A stretch of DNA of 64,000 bases. Origin: an uncultured Hyphomicrobiales bacterium. GTDB lineage: Bacteria > Pseudomonadota > Alphaproteobacteria > Rhizobiales > Beijerinckiaceae. Positions 1 through 8,712 of the stretch are shown here, in pieces. The stretch spans positions 1 to 64,000 of the forward strand of contig CAIUWR010000078.1 in NCBI GenBank assembly GCA_903902915.1, in the 5' to 3' direction. The translations under genes and the position numbers were made by a program. The notes under the pieces are model-generated. The model was given only the letters and a program-made list of their open reading frames with translations, did not search any database and was not told where the DNA came from. Numbering within the stretch: the stretch's first letter is position 1; the number at the start of each line of letters is the position of its first letter.

Positions 1-469
1 ATCGAACCAATCTCCTCCCGCCTAATTAGGCGAGATATGAACACCCTAAGGAGCTCGGAAAAACTGGGTCGCGTCCGCCGCACAAGTCGGCGTCGCCGTC
101 AGTGGGTGCTGTATAGTCGCGGCCCCCGGACCTGTCAACACTGTTTTCGGGAAAACGTGTCCGAACGTCTGATAATCCCGGAATTGCGGGATATTTTTGA
201 CGGGACCGACCTGCAAGGCGCGTTTGACGGCTTAAGCCTGCGCGCGCAATCGGTACATATTGAGCGTCAATGTGCCGGGACTGGGCGACAGTCATATGAC
301 AGGTGCGCCCGCAGGCCCCAATTGAGCCAAGTTTCTGTCGCTAGGCTTATATGGTCGCGTCGGCGTTGACCCGAGAGCGCGGCGCAGTCATGTTTACGCG
401 CGGCTGGCGCAGGCTTCGCGGCGCGCCGTGCCGCGACCATTGGACAGGATTGGCATTTTGACGAGCATC
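1..469. other. Intergenic region upstream of the M23 peptidase gene
   Basis: I see no convincing gene here. Open frames on both strands have arginine-rich compositions typical of chance reading in GC-rich DNA. The stretch holds a small perfect palindrome at 21-30 and a weak stem with a T-run at 175-198, and it must carry the promoter of the M23 gene. No tRNA or other structured RNA was recognised. Confidence 0.5.
175..198 (+). terminator. Weak terminator-like hairpin
   Basis: A six-base-pair stem (ATCCCG at 175-180 and CGGGAT at 187-192, six-base loop) is followed by A and five T residues. It could end a transcript entering from the left. The stem is short, so this is tentative. Confidence 0.25.
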
Positions 470-2509
470 ATGGATACGCAGGCGAGAATGCGGCGGGGTC
501 GAATGGACCGGCATTCTGATCGTCAGGCGGACCGTGGTCGGACGCGGGCTGATCTGGGCGTGGAACCCCCCATCGAACTGGATGGGGAGGAACACACGCA
601 GGTCGATCGTTGGCGCGTTTCCTTCCGTTGGCTGGTCGGCACCGTGCTCACGGGTCTGGCGGGCGCGCTGCTGATCAGCGCGGCCCTCTACGCCGCCTTG
701 GGCAGTCATTCCTATTTTGCCGAGTCCCCTGCTTTCGCTGTGATCAACCGTCGCGACGCAGGTGGCGAACAGATCAATGGGGGCAAGGGCGACCGGCTGA
801 TGAAATCGGTCGATCTGGTGGCGGCCAAGCAGAGCTTTCGAACCTCCGCCCGGATCTCCGTCGGCGATCGCGAGGTGATGCGCATGCGCGGTTTCACGCG
901 GATCGCGACCCCGCTCAGCCTCATCAGCACCGGTTTCGCCGACGACGTGCCGCCGTTCAACCCGATCAAGCTGCTCAACGATGCGCGCAATCCAATTGCG
1001 GCCGAAGCCATCGATCCGGGGCAGCGGCAGGATGATGCGGAAGTGTCATTCGCCAGCCGCGACCTGGCGGGACTCGATCTGCCGGTAGCTACTTTGCGCC
1101 TTTCGGCGGAGGAGGCGCAGGCGCAGGTGGCGGAGCTTTTGAAAAGCGCTTTTTCCAGCGGCAATCCGTTGCCCCTCACCTCCCAGCTCCTCCTGACGCG
1201 CACCAGCCGGGTTGGTCTCGACGTGGCGGGCGGGCTTGGCTACGCCACCATCGGCGCGGGCGCCCTCTCCGCGCCCTTCTCCAACATCGAAGTGCGCATG
1301 GTGCCGGAGAACGTGACCAATCTGCGCAAAGCCGGGCCCGAGGCGAAAGATTCCGAGGAACGGCTTGTCATCATCCGTAAAAATGAGTCCGTGGAGGACG
1401 TCTTGCGGACCAATGGGGCTGGCCGCGACCAGATCGCCGTCATTCTGCGCGCCCTCAAGCGCGCTTCGCAAGCGCCTGTGACTGAGGGCCAGCGACTGAA
1501 GCTCCTCCTTGCAGATGTGACAGGGCTTGGCCGTGAGCTGCAGATCGCGCGGCTCATGGTCTATACGGACGACAAGCTGGAGGCGACAGTCGCCATCACC
1601 GACGACGGCGACTTCGTTCCCGTGGCCAGCTCCAATGAATCTCCCCCTCCCGCCGCGCGCAGCAAACAGGGCGAGGATGACGAGGATGAGGATGGCGAGG
1701 GCATGCGTCTGTATGATTCGCTTTACGAAACCGCTTTGAAGTCAGATATTCCGCGCGCGGTCATCAACGACCTCGTCCGCATCTTCGCCAATGACGTGGA
1801 CTTCCAGCGGGCGGTGTCTGCGGGCGACGCCTTCGAGGCTTTTTATGAGGATGGCGAGGAAGGCGAGACGCGCAATGACGTGCTCTTCGCCTCCATCACC
1901 ACACGCAATGAGACCTTCCGCTATTACAAATTCCAGACGCCTGACGACCAGATGGTGGATTTCTATGACGAGAACGGGCGCTCGACGCGCAAATTCCTCG
2001 TCCGCAAACCCATCACCCAGGGCGAAACGCGCTCGGGCTTTGGCATGCGCCGCCACCCTATCCTTGGCTACACGCGCATGCATACCGGCGTGGATTGGGC
2101 CGCGCCCATGGGCACGCCGATCTTCGCGGCCGGCAACGGCACAGTCATCAAGGCTGGCCGCGAGTCGGGCTATGGCAACCGTGTCGAAATCCAGCACGCG
2201 AACGGCTACATCACGACCTACAACCATATGTCGGGCTTTGCGCGCGGTCTGACCGAGGGTCAGCGCGTTCGCCAGGGTCAGGTCATTGGTTATCTGGGCA
2301 TGACTGGTCTCGCCACAGGGCCGCATCTTCACTACGAAGTCATCGTCAACGGGCACTTCGTGGATCCGCTGCGGGTCAAGCTGGCGCGCACGCGCGAGCT
2401 TGACGGGCGCATGATCGCCAATTTCCGTCGCGAACGCGAACGGATCGACGATCTCATCTCGCGCGCGCCGGGCGCCTCGAGGGTCGCTGCGCGCACGGGC
2501 GCCAACTGA
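470..2509 (+). CDS. Membrane-anchored M23 family metallopeptidase (LytM-type murein endopeptidase)
   Basis: Predicted to cut peptide cross-links in peptidoglycan in the periplasm, or to act as an amidase activator. About 679 residues from the ATG at 470; a GTG at 428 is an in-frame alternative adding 14 residues. One hydrophobic segment lies at about residues 55-76 (WLVGTVLTGLAGALLISAAL), so the N-terminus is cytoplasmic and the rest periplasmic. A very acidic stretch (EDDEDEDGEG) lies near residue 400. The C-terminal M23 domain keeps the zinc ligands: His538 and Asp542 in HTGVDWA, and His619/His621 in GPHLHYE, so it is probably catalytic rather than a degenerate EnvC/NlpD type. The long middle part resembles the N-terminal regions of other alphaproteobacterial M23 proteins. 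It ends directly against the stop codon of convergent gluQ. Confidence 0.88.
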   Translation: MDTQARMRRGRMDRHSDRQADRGRTRADLGVEPPIELDGEEHTQVDRWRVSFRWLVGTVLTGLAGALLISAALYAALGSHSYFAESPAFAVINRRDAGGEQINGGKGDRLMKSVDLVAAKQSFRTSARISVGDREVMRMRGFTRIATPLSLISTGFADDVPPFNPIKLLNDARNPIAAEAIDPGQRQDDAEVSFASRDLAGLDLPVATLRLSAEEAQAQVAELLKSAFSSGNPLPLTSQLLLTRTSRVGLDVAGGLGYATIGAGALSAPFSNIEVRMVPENVTNLRKAGPEAKDSEERLVIIRKNESVEDVLRTNGAGRDQIAVILRALKRASQAPVTEGQRLKLLLADVTGLGRELQIARLMVYTDDKLEATVAITDDGDFVPVASSNESPPPAARSKQGEDDEDEDGEGMRLYDSLYETALKSDIPRAVINDLVRIFANDVDFQRAVSAGDAFEAFYEDGEEGETRNDVLFASITTRNETFRYYKFQTPDDQMVDFYDENGRSTRKFLVRKPITQGETRSGFGMRRHPILGYTRMHTGVDWAAPMGTPIFAAGNGTVIKAGRESGYGNRVEIQHANGYITTYNHMSGFARGLTEGQRVRQGQVIGYLGMTGLATGPHLHYEVIVNGHFVDPLRVKLARTRELDGRMIANFRRERERIDDLISRAPGASRVAARTGAN

Positions 2510-3385
2510 TCATCGCGGATCAAAGCCCAACCGCTTGCGCAGCTGCTGCGGGCTGACCCCATCGTGGCGCAGGGAGCGGATGGCCTTGGCGCGAGCGCTT
2601 TTCGACAATTTCTCGCCGCCCTTGTCGCGCAGCAGCTTGTGATGGCGATAGTTGGGCGCATCAAGGCCCAGCAACGCTTGCAAGAGACGATGCAGGCTTG
2701 TGGCGTTGAACAGATCCTGCCCGCGCACCACGTCCGTGATCCCCTGGATATGGTCATCCAGCACCACCGCGAGATGATAGCTGGTGGGAATGTCCCGGCG
2801 TCCGATCACCGCGTCGCCCCAGAGCGCGGGTTCGGCGGTGACGTCGCGGGGTTCGTCCTCCTCCCCATATTCGCGCCAGCCCAGCAACATGCCCGCCACC
2901 GCAAGAGCCTCGTCCATATTGAGGCGCAGAGCCGCGTGCTGGCCCGCCGCCAGACGCTGCGCGCGCTCATCCGCGCTCATATGCTTGCAAGTTCCCGGAT
3001 AGAGCGGCGCCCCATCGGGATCGCGCGGCCAGTCGCGCGAACCATCGACGGCGCGGGCGATGTCGGTTCGCGAGCAGAAGCAGGGATAGAGCAGGCCGCG
3101 CCCGGTCAGATCCTCCAAGGCGCAGGCATAGTCGGAAAAATGTTCGGACTGGCGGCGCACGGGCTCCCGCCAGACGATGCCCAGCCACGTCAGATCCTCG
3201 AAAATCGCCGCCTCATACTCTCTGCGGCAACGATCAAGGTCGATATTTTCGATTCGCACCAGCAATTGACCGCCCAGCTTGCGCGCCACGCGCTCGTTCT
3301 GGAGCGCCGAATAGGCATGCCCCAGATGCAGATAGCCGTTCGGCGAAGGCGCGAAGCGCAGGGTCGGTGTTCGGGTTGTGGTCAT
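2510..3385 (-). CDS. gluQ: Glutamyl-Q tRNA(Asp) synthetase
   Basis: GluQRS activates glutamate and transfers it to queuosine at position 34 of tRNA(Asp), a wobble-base modification. The 291-residue protein matches the size of this stand-alone GluRS-like catalytic core and lacks an anticodon-binding domain. Near the N-terminus is the class I signature RFAPSPNGYLHLGHA (HIGH-like); the KMSKS-like motif is EKLSKS near residue 257. A zinc-site pattern is visible: CFCSR, then Y and TCKH. The stop codon abuts that of the M23 gene, so the two are convergent with no spacer. Its promoter shares the 200-base divergent gap with hipB. A full GltX would be much longer, so the GluQ assignment is secure. Confidence 0.93.
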   Translation of the reverse strand: MTTTRTPTLRFAPSPNGYLHLGHAYSALQNERVARKLGGQLLVRIENIDLDRCRREYEAAIFEDLTWLGIVWREPVRRQSEHFSDYACALEDLTGRGLLYPCFCSRTDIARAVDGSRDWPRDPDGAPLYPGTCKHMSADERAQRLAAGQHAALRLNMDEALAVAGMLLGWREYGEEDEPRDVTAEPALWGDAVIGRRDIPTSYHLAVVLDDHIQGITDVVRGQDLFNATSLHRLLQALLGLDAPNYRHHKLLRDKGGEKLSKSARAKAIRSLRHDGVSPQQLRKRLGFDPR

Positions 3386-3464
3386 GGTTCAGCCGATATG
3401 GGGCTACAAACTGGCGCGAGGAGGCGGGGAAGGCAAGATGGGGGACGCTGGTGATGGGCTGATG

Positions 3465-3577
3465 TTCCCGAGCGGGAAATTGAGGTCGTGTCAGGACGGG
3501 ATGCGAGAGCAAATTTACCGAGCGGGAACAGGCTCTGGACTTCCTTCGGAAATCGGCGATACTTTCCCGCCCGGGAC
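3465..3577. promoter_or_regulatory. Three evenly spaced dyad operators, probably for HipB
   Basis: Three 14-base dyads lie upstream of hipB: TTCCCGAGCGGGAA at 3465-3478 (perfect 6-bp arms), TTACCGAGCGGGAA at 3515-3528 (one mismatch) and TTCCCGCCCGGGAC at 3564-3577 (one mismatch). Starts are 50 and 49 bases apart, close to whole helical turns. The last one ends five bases before the hipB ATG and includes the likely ribosome-binding GGGA. HipB proteins repress their own operons by binding dyads; this assignment is inference from position and symmetry. The array lies in the gap shared with divergent gluQ, so it might also influence that gene. Confidence 0.7.
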
Positions 3578-3582
3578 ATATC

Positions 3583-3822
3583 ATGACCAACCGCATTCCA
3601 ACCCCCGCCGACATCGGCGCCCTCGTGCGCTCCACCCGCAAAGCCACCGGCCTGCGGCAGGACGAGCTCGCGGGCGCCTGCGGCGTCGGCCTGCGCTTCA
3701 TCGTGGATCTGGAAGCGGGCAAACCCACCGCACAAATCGGCAAGGCGCTGCAAGTGCTGGCGGCGCTGGGTGTCACGATGACGCTGACGCCGCCGCCGGA
3801 GGGGAAAGGGCGGCGGGGATGA
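3583..3822 (+). CDS. hipB: HipB-like antitoxin, XRE family transcriptional regulator
   Basis: A 79-residue helix-turn-helix protein, the expected size for HipB antitoxins. The HTH region (LVRSTRKATGLRQDELAGACGVGLRFIVDLEAGKPTA read in pieces) spans about residues 12-48 and is followed by the usual LQVLAALGVTMTL segment. Family role: it binds operator dyads and the HipA kinase, repressing the operon and neutralising the toxin. The ATG of hipA overlaps its stop codon (ATGA), so the two are translationally coupled, the usual arrangement. Three dyads upstream fit autorepression. Confidence 0.9.
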   Translation: MTNRIPTPADIGALVRSTRKATGLRQDELAGACGVGLRFIVDLEAGKPTAQIGKALQVLAALGVTMTLTPPPEGKGRRG

Positions 3823-5075
3823 GCGAACGTGCGCTCGATGTCTGGTGGGATGGGCGGCGGGCGGGGCGGCTGACCCAGAACGAACATGGGGACCTCGGCT
3901 TCTCCTATTCGGCCGATTGGCTCGAAGACACCGCCACCCCCGCTTTATCGGCCTCCCTGCCCAAGCGCGTGGAGCCGTTCAGCCGGCGCGCCTGCCGACC
4001 TTTCTTCGGCGGCCTGTTGCCGGAAGAAAGCCAGCGGGATGCGGCGGCGCAGGCGCTCGGCGTCTCCCGGGACAATGATTTCGCTCTGCTTGATCGGCTC
4101 GGCGGGGATGTGGCGGGAGCCCTTCAGCTTCTGCCGCCCGGCGAAACGCCTCGCCAATATGACGCCGACCGACAAGCTTCGCCGCTTGATGAAGCCGGAT
4201 TGATCCGGGTGCTCGACGCATTGCCGCTGCGCCCCCTGTTGGCGGGCGAAACCGGTTTGCGGCTTTCGCTCGCGGGCGCCCAATCGAAGGTGCCGGTGAC
4301 GCTTTTGGGAGACGCCATCGCGTTGCCTGCGCCCGGCCAGCCGACGACGCATATCCTCAAGCCGCCTATCGCCCGATTTGCGGCCACGACGGAAAACGAA
4401 GTCTTCGTCATGCGCCTAGCTGCCGCCATCGGCCTCGATGTGGCGGAGGTTGAGCCGCGACTTGTGCGAAATCGCCGTTTCCTCCTCGTGCGACGCTATG
4501 ACCGGGCGCTCGGTGCGGATGGAGAAATGAAGCGAATCCATCAGGAGGACTTTTGCCAGGCGCTCGGCGTTCCGCCGGAGCGGAAATACGCCAGCGAAGG
4601 GGGCCCAACTTTCAAGAATTGCTTCGCCCTTCTGCGCCGCCAATCCACCCGTCCAGCCGTCGACGCCCTGAAGCTGCTCGATGCGGCGATCTTCAATGTC
4701 ATTGCTGGCAACGCAGACGCCCATGGCAAGAATTTTTCACTTCTCTACGGAGATGAGGGCGCCCGCCTCGCGCCGCTGTATGATTTGCTGGCGACGGTCG
4801 CCTATCCCGAACTTTCGTCCAAATTCGCCATGCGCATCGGCGGACGCGCGACGCTTGAAGACCTCGACGCGCACGGCTGGGGCGCTTTCGCCGCAGACGC
4901 CGGGCTGGGCTTGCCCCTCATTCGCCGTAGAGCAAGGGAGCTTTGCGAGAGAGTAAAGAACGTGGCGCGCGATGTCGCCGAGCTACTCTCATTCTGCGGC
5001 CTCGATCACGCCGCGCTGACGCGGCTCGTGACTATGGTGATCGAACGCGCTGAGCGATGCGTCCTGAAATTTTGA
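3819..5075 (+). CDS. hipA: HipA-family serine/threonine protein kinase toxin
   Basis: HipA toxins phosphorylate targets, in E. coli glutamyl-tRNA synthetase, to trigger growth arrest. The reading frame is open far upstream, but the ATG at 3819, overlapping the hipB stop, starts the conserved N-domain (MSERALDVWWDGRRAGRL). Length 418 residues, near the E. coli protein. Visible features: the HipA N-subdomain, RLSLAGAQSK matching the loop with the autophosphorylated serine, HILKP holding the ATP-site lysine, and the catalytic NADAHGKNFS motif with its aspartate, then APLYDLLAT and SKFAMRIGG. All are intact, so it looks functional. It lies beside the tRNA(Asp) glutamylation gene gluQ; a functional link with the HipA target GltX is only speculation. 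Confidence 0.92.
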   Translation: MSERALDVWWDGRRAGRLTQNEHGDLGFSYSADWLEDTATPALSASLPKRVEPFSRRACRPFFGGLLPEESQRDAAAQALGVSRDNDFALLDRLGGDVAGALQLLPPGETPRQYDADRQASPLDEAGLIRVLDALPLRPLLAGETGLRLSLAGAQSKVPVTLLGDAIALPAPGQPTTHILKPPIARFAATTENEVFVMRLAAAIGLDVAEVEPRLVRNRRFLLVRRYDRALGADGEMKRIHQEDFCQALGVPPERKYASEGGPTFKNCFALLRRQSTRPAVDALKLLDAAIFNVIAGNADAHGKNFSLLYGDEGARLAPLYDLLATVAYPELSSKFAMRIGGRATLEDLDAHGWGAFAADAGLGLPLIRRRARELCERVKNVARDVAELLSFCGLDHAALTRLVTMVIERAERCVLKF

Positions 5076-5166
5076 GACCGAAGCAGGCGAGAGGCGATGC
5101 GCCATTTTCCGATACGCCCCCTCCCCCCGCTTGACGCCGCGCCCCCGTCGCTTCACACAAACACCC

Positions 5167-5862
5167 ATGATGACGCCTCCTCAAACCACCCTCACCGGCC
5201 CCCGTCTCGCGCCCCGCTCGGGCGCGCCCAAGCAGCTGGTCGTGTTCCTGCACGGCTATGGCGCCGATGGGCGGGATTTAATTGATATTGGCAAGCAGTG
5301 GCAGCGCATTCTGCCGCAAGCCGCCTTTGTCGCGCCCCATGCGCCCGAGCCCTGCGGCATGGCGCCCACGGGGCGGCAGTGGTTTGCGCTCACCATGCGC
5401 GATCCCCATGAGCGCTGGCGGGGCGTGACCATGGCCCATCCGGGCCTTGACGCCTTTCTAGATGCGGAGCTGGAGGCCGCTGGTCTTGACGACAGCAAGC
5501 TGGCTTTGGTCGGCTTCAGCCAGGGGACCATGATGGCGCTGCATGTGGGCCTGCGCCGCAAGCGCGCCCCCGCCGCCTTGCTGGGCTTTTCGGGCGTGCT
5601 CGCCGGCCCCGATCATCTCGCCGAGGCGACCGCGCGCAACGCCAAGGGCGAAGCGCCGCCGGTCCTGCTGGTGCATGGCACGTCGGACGACGTGATCCCC
5701 TTCGAGGCCCTGTTCGACAGCGCCGAGCAACTCGCCAAGGCGGACATCCCCACCCAATGGCACATGTCCGCCGGGCTGGGCCATGGCATTGATCAGGCGG
5801 GCCTCGTCCACGGGGGCCTGTTTCTGGCCAAAGCCTTTGGCGTTCGCCTGCCCCGCCGCTGA
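5167..5862 (+). CDS. Alpha/beta-hydrolase, phospholipase/carboxylesterase family
   Basis: A 231-residue esterase of the carboxylesterase 2 / dienelactone-hydrolase-like group, cytoplasmic (no signal peptide). The ATG pair at 5167-5172 precedes the conserved beta strand (KQLVVFLHGYGADGRDL), so this start is preferred over one at 5131. The oxyanion-hole HGYGADG motif, nucleophile elbow GFSQG, catalytic Asp in HGTSDDVIPF and catalytic His in GLGHGID give a complete triad. Family members hydrolyse short acyl esters or lysophospholipids; the substrate cannot be read from the sequence. It sits 35 bases before the next gene on the same strand. Confidence 0.85.
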   Translation: MMTPPQTTLTGPRLAPRSGAPKQLVVFLHGYGADGRDLIDIGKQWQRILPQAAFVAPHAPEPCGMAPTGRQWFALTMRDPHERWRGVTMAHPGLDAFLDAELEAAGLDDSKLALVGFSQGTMMALHVGLRRKRAPAALLGFSGVLAGPDHLAEATARNAKGEAPPVLLVHGTSDDVIPFEALFDSAEQLAKADIPTQWHMSAGLGHGIDQAGLVHGGLFLAKAFGVRLPRR

Positions 5863-5897
5863 CTCAAACCCTGAAACACACCCAAGGAGGAACCCCG

Positions 5898-6887
5898 GTG
5901 AACAAGGTCAAGCTCTCCATCGCAACTACCGATTACGATCATTTTCGTGACTTCCGCTTCGGCCTCGTGCAGGCCGAAGGCATCGAGCACACCTGGCTCA
6001 ATCTCGGCCATCACGAGGTCTTCGCGCGCTTCACCTTCAACCGCGAATGGGATGTCACCGAACTGTCCTGCGCCAAGTTCACCGCCCAGGTGACGCGCGA
6101 CAACCCCGACATCGTCGGCCTGCCGGTGATCTGCTCGCGCCTGTTCCGCTTCTCGTCCTTCTATGTGAACAAGAACAGCGGCATCAAGACGGTGCAGGAT
6201 CTCAAGGGCAAGCGCGTCGGCTCCCCTGAATGGGCCCATTCGGCCGCCGTCTACATGCGCGGCTGGATGCACAACGAATGCGGCGTGAAACTGCAGGATG
6301 TGCATTGGTATCAGGCGGGCGCCAATGCGCCGGGCCGCATCGAAAAGGTGGAGCTGTCGCTGCCCGAGGGCGTCCAGCTGACCCGCGTCTCCGACAAGTC
6401 CCTGTCGGAAATGCTGGCCTCCGGCGAGATTGATTGCGCCATCATCGCGCGTCCCCCCACCTGCTTCCTCGAAGACCATCCCGATGTGGTGCGCCTCTTC
6501 CCTGACTATCTGGAAATGGAAGAAGAGTATTATGACCGCACCAAGGTCTGGCCGATCATGCACATCATCGCCGTGCAGAAGCACATTCTGGACGCGAACC
6601 CGTGGATTGCGCGCAACCTGTTGAACGCCTTCAACGAATCCAAGCGCCGCTCGCTCGAGCGCCTGTTCGATCCCGCCGTCTCGCGCTATCCCCTGCCCTG
6701 GCTGTCCACCTATGCGCGGCGCATGCGCGACCGGATGCATGGCGACACCTTCCCCTTCGGCGTCGAGGCCAATCGCCCGACCTGGGAGCAACTGCTGCTC
6801 TATACCTACCAGCAGGGCATCGCCCATCGCCACGCCAAGGTGGAAGACGTGTTCCCGGCGGGCATCGACACTGAAATCATCGTCTGA
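5898..6887 (+). CDS. 4,5-dihydroxyphthalate decarboxylase-like / solute-binding-fold protein
   Basis: A 329-residue protein starting at a GTG (5898) seven bases after a strong AAGGAGG. The start MNKVKLSIATTDYDHFRDF, the WDVTELSCAKF segment, GIKTVQDLKGKRVGSPE and the GEIDCAIIARPP segment place it in the periplasmic-binding-like family that includes 4,5-dihydroxyphthalate decarboxylase and proteins annotated as ABC substrate-binding proteins. There is no signal peptide, which favours a cytoplasmic enzyme over a receptor. A paralogue lies at 50282-51283. The following gene is an acyl-CoA ligase, consistent with a role in aromatic acid use. Decarboxylase activity is not proven by any motif I can see. 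Confidence 0.65.
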   Translation: MNKVKLSIATTDYDHFRDFRFGLVQAEGIEHTWLNLGHHEVFARFTFNREWDVTELSCAKFTAQVTRDNPDIVGLPVICSRLFRFSSFYVNKNSGIKTVQDLKGKRVGSPEWAHSAAVYMRGWMHNECGVKLQDVHWYQAGANAPGRIEKVELSLPEGVQLTRVSDKSLSEMLASGEIDCAIIARPPTCFLEDHPDVVRLFPDYLEMEEEYYDRTKVWPIMHIIAVQKHILDANPWIARNLLNAFNESKRRSLERLFDPAVSRYPLPWLSTYARRMRDRMHGDTFPFGVEANRPTWEQLLLYTYQQGIAHRHAKVEDVFPAGIDTEIIV

Positions 6888-7002
6888 GCCAAACCTTGGG
6901 CTGGGGCCGAACGGCTCCCGCTTAAGTCGCATTTTCTCTTGTCGCGATTATGCATATCCTCCCGGAGAATGGTCCTTGAAAGGGCCTCGGGAGGCGAACT
7001 CG

Positions 7003-8613
7003 ATGCGCGACCACGAATCCTGCTACCGCGATTTTTCCGTTCAGGCGCTCGCGCGGGACGTGCTGCAAGGCAGCCTTGAAGACGGCCTCAACGCGGCGGT
7101 CGAATGCTGCGACCGCTGGGCGGATGGCGATAAAATCGCCCTGAACTTCGTTGGGCGCGACTTTGCGACCCGGCGCATCAGTTTCGCGCAGCTGAAGGAC
7201 GACTCCGCGCGCTTCGCCAATCTTCTTCGCCAACGCGGCATAGGACGGGGCGATGTGGTGAGCGGACTGCTGCCGCGCATTCCCGAACTGCTGACGGTCA
7301 TCCTCGGCGTCTGGCGCGCAGGCGCCATCTATCAACCTCTGTTCACCGCCTTCGGGCCAGCGGCCATCGCCAGCCGGGTGACGGCGCCGGGCTCCAGCAA
7401 GGCCCGGCTCATCGTGACGGACGCCGTCAATCGGCCCAAGCTCGACACTGTCGCGGACTGCCCCCCGACGCTGGTCGTGGAGCCGGAAGGGGCGAATAGT
7501 TTCGCAGCCCTGCTGGCGGCGCAGTCGGCGGCGTTCGAGCCCGTGTTGTCGCGCGGCGACGACACCTTCATCATGCTGTTCACGTCCGGCACCACCGGCA
7601 GCCCGAAAGGGGTGAATTACAAGCTGAACAATCTGCTTCCCGTCGCCGTCTACATGCGCGACGCCATCGACCTGCGGCCGGAGGATACGTTCTGGAACGT
7701 CGCCGATCCCGGCTGGGCCTATGGCATGTATTACAGCGTGCTCGGCCCCCTGTTGCTGGGCCATTCCCTCACCTTTTTCGAAGGCGCCTTCACCGTCGAG
7801 GCCGCCGTGCGCGTCATCAGGGATCTCGGCGTCACCAATCTGGCGGCGGCGCCCACCGCCTACCGGCTTCTGATGGCGGCGGACCCGCAGGCGCTGGCGC
7901 CCATCGAGGGCCAGTTGCGGGTCGCCAGCAGCGCGGGCGAGCCGCTCAACCCGGAAGTCGCCCGCTGGGCCGAACGGGCGCTGCGCGCCCCGCTTTATGA
8001 TCATTACGGGCAGACCGAGATGGGCATGATGGTCAACAACCATCATGCGCTGCGCCATGAGGTGAAACCGGGCGCGGCGGGTCTCCCGATGCCGGGATTC
8101 ACCGTGGTGGTTCTGGATGAAGAGCTGCGGCCCGTCGGCCCCGACACGCCGGGCGTGCTGGGCGTCCACCGCCCATCCTCGCCGCTGTTCTTCTTCGATG
8201 GCTATCGGCAGGCCGACACGCCGAGCTTTCGGGGCGATTGGTATCTGACCGGCGACACGATGCAGCAGGACGCTGACGGGCATTTCTTTTTCGTTGGCCG
8301 CAACGACGACATCATCACCTCCGCAGGTTATCGCATCGGCCCCTTCGATGTGGAGAGCGTGATCATGGAGCTGGCCGCCGTCGCCGAAGTGGCGGTGGTG
8401 GGCAAGCCGGATCCGGAACGGACCGAAATCGTGAAGGCTTTCGTCGTGCTGCGCGCGGGCGCTACGCCCTCAGAGGAACTGAAATCCGAAATTCAGACCC
8501 ATGTCCGCACGCGCCTTTCCACCCATGCCTATCCAAGGGAGGTGGACTTCGTGAACGAACTCCCGAAGACGCCGAGCGGCAAGGTGCAGCGGTTCCTGCT
8601 CAGGCGGGTGTAG
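7003..8613 (+). CDS. AMP-forming acyl-CoA synthetase
   Basis: Activates a carboxylic acid to its CoA thioester through an acyl-adenylate. 536 residues from the ATG at 7003, which has GGGAGG eight bases upstream; the frame stays open further upstream but without family sequence. All core motifs are present: FTSGTTGSPKG (P-loop-like), YGQTEMG (A5), WYLTGDT (A7), GRNDDIITSAGYRIGP (hinge) and the C-terminal PKTPSGKVQR with the acylation-controlled lysine. The VADPGWAYGMYYSVLGPL segment resembles the acetyl/propionyl-CoA synthetase branch, but the protein is shorter than Acs. Substrate unknown; the neighbour upstream suggests a small aromatic or organic acid. Confidence 0.85.
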   Translation: MRDHESCYRDFSVQALARDVLQGSLEDGLNAAVECCDRWADGDKIALNFVGRDFATRRISFAQLKDDSARFANLLRQRGIGRGDVVSGLLPRIPELLTVILGVWRAGAIYQPLFTAFGPAAIASRVTAPGSSKARLIVTDAVNRPKLDTVADCPPTLVVEPEGANSFAALLAAQSAAFEPVLSRGDDTFIMLFTSGTTGSPKGVNYKLNNLLPVAVYMRDAIDLRPEDTFWNVADPGWAYGMYYSVLGPLLLGHSLTFFEGAFTVEAAVRVIRDLGVTNLAAAPTAYRLLMAADPQALAPIEGQLRVASSAGEPLNPEVARWAERALRAPLYDHYGQTEMGMMVNNHHALRHEVKPGAAGLPMPGFTVVVLDEELRPVGPDTPGVLGVHRPSSPLFFFDGYRQADTPSFRGDWYLTGDTMQQDADGHFFFVGRNDDIITSAGYRIGPFDVESVIMELAAVAEVAVVGKPDPERTEIVKAFVVLRAGATPSEELKSEIQTHVRTRLSTHAYPREVDFVNELPKTPSGKVQRFLLRRV

Positions 8614-8655
8614 CGGAGGCCGGACCTTTATTATTGCAATGATCATGTTTATATT

Positions 8656-8685
8656 CCGACCATCCGCCCTCCGGCGGATGGTCGG
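8656..8685. repeat. Perfect 13-bp inverted repeat hairpin
   Basis: CCGACCATCCGCC at 8656-8668 and its exact complement at 8673-8685 enclose a four-base loop. It lies between the acyl-CoA ligase and the SPFH gene, both on the plus strand. There is no T-run on the plus side; the AT-rich stretch (tttatatt) precedes it. It may act as an mRNA-stabilising or rho-assisted termination structure. Confidence 0.6.
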
Positions 8686-8712
8686 GAGGCGGCTTCAGGG
8701 CCGTTGATTTTG

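Noticed and set aside
37-369. 110-codon plus-strand ORF at the window start
   Set aside because: No ribosome-binding site or family sequence, and composition is random-like.
3465-3577. Three regularly spaced repeats taken as a mini CRISPR array
   Set aside because: Repeats are only 14 bases, each is a dyad, and no cas gene is near. Operator sites for HipB explain them better.
5898-6887. Calling this gene an ABC substrate-binding protein outright
   Set aside because: There is no signal peptide and no adjacent permease; a cytoplasmic decarboxylase-like enzyme fits as well or better.
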